A DNA stretch of 64,000 nucleotides from NCBI GenBank assembly GCA_026399875.1, contig JAPLQF010000020.1:1-64000 (forward strand). The letters run 5' to 3'. Positions 17,690-25,182 of the stretch are shown here, piece by piece. Source of the stretch: Burkholderiales bacterium (lineage in GTDB: Bacteria; Pseudomonadota; Gammaproteobacteria; Burkholderiales; Burkholderiaceae_E). A program made the position numbers and the translations under genes. The notes under the pieces are model-generated. The model made no database searches. It saw only the letters and a list, made by a program, of their open reading frames with translations, and had not been told where the DNA came from. The stretch's first letter is position 1, and the number at the start of each line of letters is the position of its first letter.

Positions 17690-18763
17690 TCAATCGGGCT
17701 TCATGCCGGTGGCCTTGGCCACCTGCGTCCACTTCTCGACGTCGGCCGTGATGAAGGCCCGAAACTGCTCTGGCGTACCGGTGGCCACAATGATGCCGAC
17801 CGCCTCGAGCGGGCCACGAACCTCGGGCAGTGCCAGGATCGCGTTGATATCGCGGTTGATTTTCGTGACCACCTCGGGCGCCATGCCGGCCGGGCCAACC
17901 ATGCCGAACCAGGCCGATCCGTCGACCGTCGGGAATCCGGCTTCGGCAAGCGTTGGGACATCGGGTGCCAGCGGAAAGCGCTTGTCGGAGGAGACCGCCA
18001 GCAGTCGCAGCTTGCCGGCGTCATAGTGCGGCTTCATGACCGTCATGCCGGTTACCGCCACATCAACCCGACCGGCCACCACTTCGATGGCGAGTGGCGC
18101 ATCGCCCTTCATCGGCAGATGCTGGAGCTTGCCGCCGGTGCGGTAATTGAACAGCTCGACCACCAGATGCGGGCCGCTGCCGTTGCCTGGTGAGCCTGCG
18201 AAAAGCCTGTCGGGCTGAGCTTTCGCGGCATCGGCCAGATCGCGCATGGTCTTGAACGGCGAGTTAACCGGCACCCAGAAGCCGACCGGCCCGATGACGG
18301 CTCGCGCGATCGGAGTGAAGTCCTTGAGCGTGTCGTAGGGCAGCTTGTTGTCGTAAAGGCCCGGATTGGCACCATGCGGTGCGGCGGCAAACAGCAGGTT
18401 GTAGCCGTCGGGCGCCATTCGGGCAATCTGCTCGGTGGCGATCCGGTTGTTGGCACCCGGCTTGTTCTCGACGAAAACCCGCTGGTTCCACATGTCGCTC
18501 AGTCGTGCCGCGAGCAGGCGGGCGACATTGTCGTTGGAGCCACCGGCCGGGTAGGGCGAGACGATGCGCACCGGCTTCTGGGGCCAGGCGCCGGCTGCAG
18601 CCGATTGGGCACGCACGCTGCCGTGCGCTCCCAGCACGGCAGCGCCCGAGGCGGCCAGGGCCGCCAGAACAAGGCGACGACCCGGGCGACCCGAACTGCC
18701 GATCGGCGCAGAGGACTCAACGGGGGCGGCTTGGCCGCAAGTGATGCTGTCGACACGACTCAT
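17690..18763 (-). CDS. Tripartite tricarboxylate transporter (Bug/TctC) binding protein
   Basis: Periplasmic solute-binding protein of 357 residues. Family signatures are WPQKPVRIVSPYPAGGSNDN, VFVENKPGANNRIA, DGYNLLFAA, LQHLPMKGDAPL and PTLAEAGFP. The signal sequence has a long polar N-region with GRRLVLAALAASGAA, so Tat export is possible. The ATG at 18763 is chosen because AGGAG lies eight bases before it. The membrane partners TctA and TctB are not in the window; in Burkholderiales such orphan Bug proteins are common. Bug proteins usually bind small carboxylates, which fits the acyl-CoA ligase 58 bases downstream. Confidence 0.92.
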   Translation of the reverse strand: MSRVDSITCGQAAPVESSAPIGSSGRPGRRLVLAALAASGAAVLGAHGSVRAQSAAAGAWPQKPVRIVSPYPAGGSNDNVARLLAARLSDMWNQRVFVENKPGANNRIATEQIARMAPDGYNLLFAAAPHGANPGLYDNKLPYDTLKDFTPIARAVIGPVGFWVPVNSPFKTMRDLADAAKAQPDRLFAGSPGNGSGPHLVVELFNYRTGGKLQHLPMKGDAPLAIEVVAGRVDVAVTGMTVMKPHYDAGKLRLLAVSSDKRFPLAPDVPTLAEAGFPTVDGSAWFGMVGPAGMAPEVVTKINRDINAILALPEVRGPLEAVGIIVATGTPEQFRAFITADVEKWTQVAKATGMKPD

Positions 18764-18796
18764 GACGCAGGCTCCTGACAAGAAAAAGGGATGCGA

Positions 18797-19915
18797 TCAG
18801 CGCGGCAGGCCGGCCAGCGCCGCATGCGACTCCTCAACCAGTTGCGCGAAGATCTCGGCCACCGGTCGGCGTGAGCGCAGCCAGGCCACGCCCTGCCCCA
18901 CTGCGTAGTGCATCAGCGGCTCGATTTCATGGTCGTCGATCGCACCGAGCAGGTCACCGACCAGCATGTCCTGGAACGGCATGCCCAGCGGGCGCGGCGC
19001 ATCGGGTGCCGACCACTCGTCGCTCCAGGCTGAACGCAGCTGGCGAAAGGTCTTGCCGCTCTCGGAGCGGGTGATGACGGTGTCATCGCTGCCTGCCCGC
19101 AGCAGCTTCTCGAGGATGATCGGATGGATCGCATACTCGGTGGAAGCCAGCCACAGGCTGCCGGTCCAGACGCCCTGGGCGCCAAGCGCCAGGCTGGCAG
19201 CCACATGGCGCCCGGTCATGACGCCGCCGGCGGCCAGCACCGGCACCTCACCGGCGAGCTCGACCACCTGCGGCACCAGCGAGAACGTGCCGATCGGCCC
19301 GGTGTGGGCAGCCGAATCGTGACCCTGCGCCACCAGCAGGTCGGCGCCTGAATCGATTGCCCTGCGCGCATGCTTGGGCGAGCCGCACAAGGCCACGATG
19401 CGCTTGCCGGCACGCTTGCAGGCTTCGACGAAATCCGGCGGCGCACCGATACCGCAGGCAACCACCTCGACATCCGATTCGAGCACTGCCGCCATCTGCT
19501 GACGGGCGATCTCGTTGGAGCGCAGAAAGCGGGTTCGCATGCCGCGCCGCTCGGGCGCCGGCACCTTGTACTTCTCGTAAAGGTGGGCGACAAACTCTTT
19601 GTGCCGCTGCGGCAGCTGACTTTCGATCGGCCCCGGGTCATTGTCTTCCGGCATGCCGGGCGGCAGTACGAGATTGACCCCGATCGGCACCGCACCGGCC
19701 TTCACCCGCAGGGCGGCCAGCTCGGTGCGGATTTCCTCGGGGGTGCGCCGGGTTGCACCATAGACGCCGAGACCGCCGCAGCGTGAGACCGCAGCGACGG
19801 TATCGAGCGAGTGCGTGAAGGCGAAAATCGGCTGGTCGATGCCGAAGGTGTCGCACAGCTTCGTGCTGGCAATTCTTGTGCCGACACTTCGCGGTTGCTG
19901 ATTTCGAGTATCCAC
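18797..19915 (-). CDS. Nitronate monooxygenase-family flavoprotein
   Basis: FMN-dependent TIM-barrel enzyme of the 2-nitropropane dioxygenase family, 372 residues. Visible motifs: QPIFAFTHSLDTVAAVSRCGGLGVYG near the start of the barrel (in two parts), the QGHDSAAHTG loop with the His, LAAGGVMTGRHVAASLALGAQGVWTGSLW for phosphate binding of FMN. The family also contains enoyl reductase-like enzymes, so nitronate as substrate is only a name. The frame is open to an ATG at 19933, but AGGAGGGGG sits eight bases before the GTG at 19915, which I take as the start. It is divergent from the gntR gene and leads the minus-strand arm of the island. Confidence 0.88.
   Translation of the reverse strand: MDTRNQQPRSVGTRIASTKLCDTFGIDQPIFAFTHSLDTVAAVSRCGGLGVYGATRRTPEEIRTELAALRVKAGAVPIGVNLVLPPGMPEDNDPGPIESQLPQRHKEFVAHLYEKYKVPAPERRGMRTRFLRSNEIARQQMAAVLESDVEVVACGIGAPPDFVEACKRAGKRIVALCGSPKHARRAIDSGADLLVAQGHDSAAHTGPIGTFSLVPQVVELAGEVPVLAAGGVMTGRHVAASLALGAQGVWTGSLWLASTEYAIHPIILEKLLRAGSDDTVITRSESGKTFRQLRSAWSDEWSAPDAPRPLGMPFQDMLVGDLLGAIDDHEIEPLMHYAVGQGVAWLRSRRPVAEIFAQLVEESHAALAGLPR
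18870..18872 (-). other. No separate feature; C-terminal part of the flavoprotein gene
   Basis: This site only marks that the C-terminal region of the flavoprotein (around EPLMHYAVGQGVAWL) is intact, with no frameshift up to the stop at 18797. Confidence 0.2.
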
Positions 19916-19934
19916 TTGACCCCCTCCTGTCATG

Positions 19935-19950
19935 ACCTATCATAATAGGT
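19935..19950. promoter_or_regulatory. Perfect palindrome, candidate GntR operator
   Basis: ACCTAT-CATA-ATAGGT is a perfect 6-4-6 inverted repeat in the 52-base gap between the divergent flavoprotein (GTG 19915) and gntR (ATG 19968) starts. It is AT-rich relative to its surroundings, and no other palindrome of this quality lies in the gap. Placement and symmetry fit an operator bound by the dimeric GntR product that would control both arms. The assignment to this regulator is inference. Confidence 0.6.
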
Positions 19951-19967
19951 TAAATGACAAAGTCGAA

Positions 19968-20756
19968 ATGACAAAGACAGGTATCCGAAGCGCTCGCAAC
20001 AGCGATGTCGCACCGATATCGGGCAGCGCGGCAACGCGGCTGGCCGGCCCGGCGCCGCTCTTTGCGCAGGTGCGCGATGCCGTGCGCTCCGACATCCTGT
20101 CAGGCGCGCTGCGACCCGGCGATCGCCTGCCCTCCGAATCGGCGCTGATCGAACGCTTCGGTGTCAGCCGGATCACGGTGCGCCAGGCGATCGGCGAGCT
20201 GCAGACCAGCGGACTGGTGCAGACCGTCAACGGCAAAGGCTCTTTCGTGACTCGCCCGGGACGCGGCGAAGCCCATGGGCCGCTGGTCGGCGTGCTCGAA
20301 GCAATGCGCCGGCGAGGCATCACTGCACGCGGCAAGCTGCTGTCGCATCGACACATCAAGGCGACCGAGGCGGTGGCGCGTGAGCTTGATCTGTTGCCAG
20401 GCTCACAGGTGGGCGCGGTCACGGTGCTGCGCTATCGCAACGAGGTGCCTTTTGTCGTCGGCACGACCTGGTGCACCGTCGCGACCGCCGACAGGCTCGC
20501 GAAGGCCGACCTCACCGAGCGCGACGTGGCCACGACCATCGAAGTCGAGCTCGGTCTGCGCCATGCCCGCACCCGGGTATCGGTCTCGGCGCTGGTCGCC
20601 GATGCGAAGCTCGCCAGGCTGCTTGCCTATGACGTGGGCGCAGCCATCCTGCGCATCAGCACCACCAGCATTGATTACGACAGTCGACCGATTGCCCATT
20701 CGATCACCGACTGTCGCGCCGACATGATGGATTACCGAGTGACCCTGCGAGGCTGA
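19968..20756 (+). CDS. GntR family transcriptional regulator (HutC subfamily)
   Basis: Regulator of 262 residues. The N-terminal winged helix is clear: PLFAQVRDAVRSDILSGAL, GDRLPSESALIERFGVSRIT and VRQAIGELQTSGLV (about residues 30-95). The C-terminal ligand domain (about 115-260) has the UTRA fold features of HutC-type members: RGITARGKLLSHR, AVTVLRYRNEVPFVVGTTW and a late DYDSRPIAHSITDCR. The ATG at 19968 is preferred over an in-frame ATG at 19932 because the latter would place the palindrome inside the gene. It is followed after four bases by the crotonase gene, so regulator and catabolic genes probably form one transcript. Confidence 0.9.
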   Translation: MTKTGIRSARNSDVAPISGSAATRLAGPAPLFAQVRDAVRSDILSGALRPGDRLPSESALIERFGVSRITVRQAIGELQTSGLVQTVNGKGSFVTRPGRGEAHGPLVGVLEAMRRRGITARGKLLSHRHIKATEAVARELDLLPGSQVGAVTVLRYRNEVPFVVGTTWCTVATADRLAKADLTERDVATTIEVELGLRHARTRVSVSALVADAKLARLLAYDVGAAILRISTTSIDYDSRPIAHSITDCRADMMDYRVTLRG

Positions 20757-20760
20757 AACC

Positions 20761-21501
20761 ATGACCGAACCGACTGCTCCCGCCGCCAAAGCGGCCTTGT
20801 CCGATGAACCCGCGGTATTGCTCCATCGCCACGAGGGCTGGGCCGAGATCGTGCTCAACCGACCGGCGCGGCGCAATGCGATCGACGGCGCGCTTGCAGA
20901 GGGCCTGTTCGCCGCGCTGCAGACGGTCGAAGCCGATGACTCGATCCGAGCGACGGTGCTGCGCGGCGCCGGCGGCGCGCTGTGCTCGGGCCTCGATCTG
21001 ACCGCCTTCGCCGCGGTGCCCAAGCCAGACTGGGTGCCGGGCTTTCAGGCCCGCTGGCGCGAGGTCCATGTCGCGCTCGCCTCGACCCGCAAGGTGCTGC
21101 TGGTAGGCCTCGAGCGCTTTGCGATCAATGGCGGCGCGGCACTCGCGCTGGCCGGCGACATCCTGGTCTGCGGCGAAACCGGCTATCTGCAGATTGCCGA
21201 AATTCGCATCGGGATGGCTGCACCCAACAATCTCGCCTGGCTGGCGCTGCGCCACTCCGAATCGGTGGCAGCCCGCCTGGCACTGCTCGGCGATCGGGTC
21301 GCCGGGCCGCAGCTATACGCGATCGGTGTGGCCACCGAAGTGGTCGCCGACGATCAGGTTGTGGCCCGCTGCACCGAACTTGCCGCACTCATCGCCACCT
21401 GGAAGCCCGAGGGCGTGGCGGCGATCAAGAGCACGATGCGTCGGATGTCACTCGGCATGACTGCCGCACAGTGGTTCGCATCATTTCAGGAGAAAGCATG
21501 A
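20761..21501 (+). CDS. Crotonase-family protein lacking the first catalytic Glu
   Basis: Enoyl-CoA hydratase/isomerase superfamily member of 246 residues. It has the N-terminal strand pair ending LNRPARRNAIDGAL, the first oxyanion-hole loop GALCSGLDL, and the second oxyanion-hole Gly in FAINGGAALALAGDI. In canonical hydratases this last segment reads GGGCELA; here the catalytic Glu144 position is Ala, while the second Glu (Glu164 equivalent) is kept in QIAEIRIGM. A one-Glu site is known in delta3,delta2-enoyl-CoA isomerases, so isomerase or another crotonase reaction is more likely than simple hydration. It overlaps the following dehydrogenase gene (ATGA). Confidence 0.88.
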   Translation: MTEPTAPAAKAALSDEPAVLLHRHEGWAEIVLNRPARRNAIDGALAEGLFAALQTVEADDSIRATVLRGAGGALCSGLDLTAFAAVPKPDWVPGFQARWREVHVALASTRKVLLVGLERFAINGGAALALAGDILVCGETGYLQIAEIRIGMAAPNNLAWLALRHSESVAARLALLGDRVAGPQLYAIGVATEVVADDQVVARCTELAALIATWKPEGVAAIKSTMRRMSLGMTAAQWFASFQEKA

Positions 21502-22697
21502 TGGCCGTTGCCGCACCGGCGCGAACACGCCCTGCCCCGCTGCCGCCCCACGAGCTCGATGCCCTGTGCGCCCGCGTGCGCGCTTTTATCGAAGAGCAGG
21601 CGATCCCGCGCGAGGACTACAGCCGCACCCATGATGTCGAGTGGCTCGATGCTGTCACCCGCGAGCTGCGCACACTCGCCCAGGCTCAGGGCCTGGTAGC
21701 ACCGCAGTTGCCGCGCGAGGCAGGCGGCATGGGGCTGTGCTGGCAGGACTGCGCGCGGGTCTTCGAGGAATGCGGGCGCAGCTTCATCGGCGCCGGTGCT
21801 CTCGGATGCGCCGCACCCGATCAGCCCAACATCGACACGCTGATGCATCTGGCCGCTCCCTCGCAGCAGGCGCAGTGGCTGGCACCGCTGATGGCAGGCG
21901 AAATCCGCTCGGCCTTCGCAATGACCGAGCCCTCGCCAGGGGTCGGCTCGGACCCGCGGATGCTGTCGACCCGCGCGCGTCGCGACGGCGACGACTGGAT
22001 CCTCGACGGCCACAAGTGGTTCACCTCGGGCGCGGTGGGCGCGGCCTTTGCGATCGTGGTGGCGCGCAGCGACGAAGGAGCCAGCTGGTTCATCGTCGAC
22101 ACCCGCAATCCGGGCTGGAAACTCATCCGTGCGATTCCGTCGATCGATCCGTTCTCAAACGGTGGTCATGCCGAGGTCAGGCTCGAGAACTGCCGGGTCA
22201 GTGCCGATGCGCTGATCGGCGAGGCCGGCAAGGGTTTTGACTATGCCCAGCTGCGCCTGGAAGGCGCACGGCTCTTTCACTGCATGCGCGGCATCGGCCT
22301 TGCCACCCGAGCGATCGAGATCGCCCAGGCCTATGCGGTGCAGCGCGATTCCTTCGGCGCCAAGCTCTCGGAGCATCAGCAGATGCAGGCGATGGTGGCC
22401 GATTCGCATATCGATCTCTATGCCTGTCGGCTGATGACCGCCGATGTGGCCCGCCGGCTCGATGCCGGCGAGTCGATCCGCCACACCTCGTCGATGGCCA
22501 AGGTGTTCGTCTCAGAAGCGCTCAACCGGGTGGCCGACCGCGCAGCGCAGATGACCGGCGCGATCGGCATGTGTCAGGACCAGCCGATCGCGCTGATCGC
22601 CCAGCGGCTGCGACCCTTCCGAATCTACGACGGCGCCTCGGAAGTCCATCGGGCGGCGATCGGCAAACGCATCTTTCAACGAGGAGGCCGCGCATGA
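21498..22697 (+). CDS. Acyl-CoA dehydrogenase (ACAD10/11-like)
   Basis: FAD-dependent enzyme of 399 residues that would oxidise an acyl-CoA to the 2-enoyl-CoA. Motifs: AFAMTEPSPGVGSDPRML (FAD/substrate loop), DGHKWFTSG, FGAKLSEHQQMQAMVADSHI, MTGAIGMCQDQPIA and a C-terminal YDGASEVHRAAIGKRIF. In this last motif the usual catalytic Glu of YEG is Asp, as in ACAD10/11-type enzymes that read DGPDEVH. The start overlaps the crotonase stop as ATGA with AGGAG upstream. It is the first of three consecutive dehydrogenase genes. Confidence 0.92.
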   Translation: MMAVAAPARTRPAPLPPHELDALCARVRAFIEEQAIPREDYSRTHDVEWLDAVTRELRTLAQAQGLVAPQLPREAGGMGLCWQDCARVFEECGRSFIGAGALGCAAPDQPNIDTLMHLAAPSQQAQWLAPLMAGEIRSAFAMTEPSPGVGSDPRMLSTRARRDGDDWILDGHKWFTSGAVGAAFAIVVARSDEGASWFIVDTRNPGWKLIRAIPSIDPFSNGGHAEVRLENCRVSADALIGEAGKGFDYAQLRLEGARLFHCMRGIGLATRAIEIAQAYAVQRDSFGAKLSEHQQMQAMVADSHIDLYACRLMTADVARRLDAGESIRHTSSMAKVFVSEALNRVADRAAQMTGAIGMCQDQPIALIAQRLRPFRIYDGASEVHRAAIGKRIFQRGGRA

Positions 22698-23944
22698 GCG
22701 CCACCACCACATCAAGCCACACCCCGATGTCTGCCCAGGAACTCGATCAGTTTCGCGCGCAGGTCAGGGCCTTCGTCGCCGAGCGTCTGCCACAGCAGGT
22801 CCGCGAAAAAGTCAGGCTCGGCATCGAGCCGAACAAGGCCGACATGATTGCCTGGGAAAGCGAGCTGCGCGATCGCGGCTGGCTGGCGCCTCACTGGCCG
22901 CTCGAATGGGGTGGCACCGGCTGGAGCCCGGCACAGCGGGCGGTCTTCCAGGAAGAAATGGTGTTGGGTCATTCGCCCGAACTCGGCGGCATCACCTTCG
23001 AGATGATCGGGCCGGTGCTGCTGCGTTATGGCACCGAAGCGCAGAAAAATTTCTTTCTGCCAAAGATGACCGGCGTCGAACACTTCTGGTGCCAAGGCTA
23101 CTCTGAACCTGAGTCCGGCTCGGACCTGGCCTCGCTGCGAACCCGTGCGGTGCGCACCCGCGATGCCGATGGCAGCGAACACTATGTGGTGGAGGGCAGC
23201 AAGATCTGGACTTCGGGCGCGCAGCATGCCGACTGGATCTTCTGCCTGGTGCGCACCAATACCGACGTGCGTCAGCAGGAAGGCATCAGCTTTTTGCTGA
23301 TCGACATGACATCGCCCGGCGTGTCGCTGCGACCGATCGTGGGCATCCACGGCTGGCCGCTGTTCAACCAGGTCTATCTCGACAAGGTGAAGGTGCCGGT
23401 CGCCAATCTGGTCGGCGAAGAGAACCAGGGCTGGACGATCGCCAAGTCGCTGCTCGAGTTCGAGCGGCTCAATCTTGCGCGGGTGGCCGAAAACCGCCGG
23501 CGTCTGGCCAAGCTGCGCTCGATCGGCGAGACGGTCGAAGAAGCCGGCGTGACGCTTTTCGAACGGCCATGGTTTCGCAGGCGCTTCAGTGAGCTCGAGG
23601 TCAGGCTCGAGACACTCGCCGCCACCGTGCTGCGATTCAGGGTGCGCGCTCAGTCGGGTGAACGACTCGGCCCGGAAACCGGCATGCTCAAGCTGGTCGG
23701 CAGCCAATTGATCCAGGATATCGCGGTGCTGACGGTGGATGCGCTCGGGCCGCAAACCCTGGCCTGGGACCGCGACGCCCATTTCGAGCTGCCCGGCCCC
23801 GACACTGAGCCGCCCCTCATCGAACGTCACCCCTATGCGCCGACCGCCTCGTCACGCCGCTTCGTGACCCGCGGCTACACCATCGCGGGCGGCAGCAGCG
23901 AGATCCAGCATGAATTGCTGGCCAAGCAGGTCCTCGGACTCTGA
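22694..23944 (+). CDS. Acyl-CoA dehydrogenase, large-subunit type (PimC-like)
   Basis: Dehydrogenase of 416 residues. It shows APHWPLEWGGTGWSPAQ, QGYSEPESGSDLASLRTRA, EGSKIWTSGAQHADWIF, NLVGEENQGWTIAKSLLEFE and the C-terminal TIAGGSSEIQHELLAKQVLGL (split here as in the FadE/PimC group). This class commonly works as a heteromer with a smaller, partly degenerate partner, and the next gene is such a protein. The start overlaps the previous stop (ATGA), with GAGGAGG upstream. The substrate is unknown; related pairs act on dicarboxylic, cyclic or steroid-derived acyl-CoAs. Confidence 0.92.
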   Translation: MSATTTSSHTPMSAQELDQFRAQVRAFVAERLPQQVREKVRLGIEPNKADMIAWESELRDRGWLAPHWPLEWGGTGWSPAQRAVFQEEMVLGHSPELGGITFEMIGPVLLRYGTEAQKNFFLPKMTGVEHFWCQGYSEPESGSDLASLRTRAVRTRDADGSEHYVVEGSKIWTSGAQHADWIFCLVRTNTDVRQQEGISFLLIDMTSPGVSLRPIVGIHGWPLFNQVYLDKVKVPVANLVGEENQGWTIAKSLLEFERLNLARVAENRRRLAKLRSIGETVEEAGVTLFERPWFRRRFSELEVRLETLAATVLRFRVRAQSGERLGPETGMLKLVGSQLIQDIAVLTVDALGPQTLAWDRDAHFELPGPDTEPPLIERHPYAPTASSRRFVTRGYTIAGGSSEIQHELLAKQVLGL

Positions 23945-23978
23945 TGACAGACGTGAATTCAACCTCAATCGATCGATC

Positions 23979-25172
23979 ATGACCACAGCCGCCCCACCGA
24001 ACGTCGACAGCGACGACCACCAGGCCATGCTGCGCGACGCTGCGCAGCGCTATGTCGAACGCGATTACACCTTCGAATCGCGCCAGGCCGCGCTGGCCAG
24101 CCCCGAGGGGTTTTCGAGCGAACGCTGGCAGGCCTTCGCCGACATGGGCTGGCTCGCGCTCGGCCTGCCTGAAGACTGCGGCGGATTCGGTGATGCCACT
24201 GATGCGGCCATCGTTGCCCAGGCACTTGGCCGCGCCATGGCACTCGAACCCTGGCTGGCCAACGTCGGGCTCTGTGCACCACTGCTGGCAGCCCTGCGAC
24301 CTGGCGCCTCGGTGTCGGGGGGTCCGGCGGGCGCCGCCAGTGCCGACCGCGCCGCAGACCTGCTGACCCGAATGGCCTCGGGCGAGCACAGGCTTGCGCT
24401 CGGTGGCTGGGAGCCGCAAGGCCGCTATGACGCCTTCGATGTCCGCACGGTCGCCAACATGAAATCCGACGGCAGCTGGCAGCTCGATGGCCTGAAGACG
24501 CTGGTGCTGGGCGGTGCTGCCGCCGACACCCTGCTGATCGTCGCCCGCGAGTCGGGCCAGCCGCGCGACACCGAGGGCCTGTCGGTCTTTGCGGTGCCGG
24601 CCACTTCGGCCGGGCTGCGCCGGCGCGGCTATCCAAGCTATGACGGCCGTCAGACCGCCGACCTGCGGCTTGATTCGGTCAGCCTTCCCGCCAGTGCCCG
24701 ACTCGGCCGGGGTGGGGCCGCCTGGCCGGCGCTTGAGGCCGCGATCGACCATGCCACCGCGCTTGCCTGCACCGAGGCGGTCGGCACGATGCAGCGGGTG
24801 CTCGACACCACGCGCGATTACGCTCAGCAGCGACGCCAGTTCGGCAAGCCGCTTGCCGCCAACCAGGTGATCCGGCATCGACTGGTCGATCTGTTCGTGG
24901 CGATCGAGCAGGCCGGCGCCATCAGCGCGGCAGCGGTGGCACGGCTCGCTGACTCACCAGCCGAGCGTCGGCGGGCAGTGTCGCTTGCCAAGGCCTTCGT
25001 GTCGCCGGCCGCCCGACGCTGCGGCGAAGAGGGCGTGCAGTTGCATGGCGCAATCGGCATGACCAAGGAGGTGGCGATCGGTCACGCGGCCACCCGTCTG
25101 GCCGGGCTGTCGAACCTGCTGGGAGACGAAGCCTGGCACCTTGAGCGACTGGAGGCCGATCGGCCGCGATGA
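23979..25172 (+). CDS. Acyl-CoA dehydrogenase, small-subunit type (PimD-like)
   Basis: Acyl-CoA dehydrogenase-like protein of 397 residues. The N-terminal helical part has MGWLALGLPEDCGGFGDATDA, the middle beta domain is reduced (DGLKTLVLGGAAADTLL), and the C-terminal helices carry QRRQFGKPLAANQVIRHRLVD and GEEGVQLHGAIGMTKEVAIGH. The YEG-type catalytic motif at the C-terminus is missing, as in the partner subunits of alpha2beta2 acyl-CoA dehydrogenases. The ATG at 23979 is the first one compatible with the family start. It lies 34 bases after the large-subunit gene, supporting a complex. Confidence 0.9.
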   Translation: MTTAAPPNVDSDDHQAMLRDAAQRYVERDYTFESRQAALASPEGFSSERWQAFADMGWLALGLPEDCGGFGDATDAAIVAQALGRAMALEPWLANVGLCAPLLAALRPGASVSGGPAGAASADRAADLLTRMASGEHRLALGGWEPQGRYDAFDVRTVANMKSDGSWQLDGLKTLVLGGAAADTLLIVARESGQPRDTEGLSVFAVPATSAGLRRRGYPSYDGRQTADLRLDSVSLPASARLGRGGAAWPALEAAIDHATALACTEAVGTMQRVLDTTRDYAQQRRQFGKPLAANQVIRHRLVDLFVAIEQAGAISAAAVARLADSPAERRRAVSLAKAFVSPAARRCGEEGVQLHGAIGMTKEVAIGHAATRLAGLSNLLGDEAWHLERLEADRPR

Positions 25173-25182
25173 GCGCCACGCG

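Noticed and set aside
20982-22697. 571-codon version of the first acyl-CoA dehydrogenase
   Set aside because: The extra N-terminus is an alternate frame of the crotonase gene; the ATGA at 21498 is the real start.
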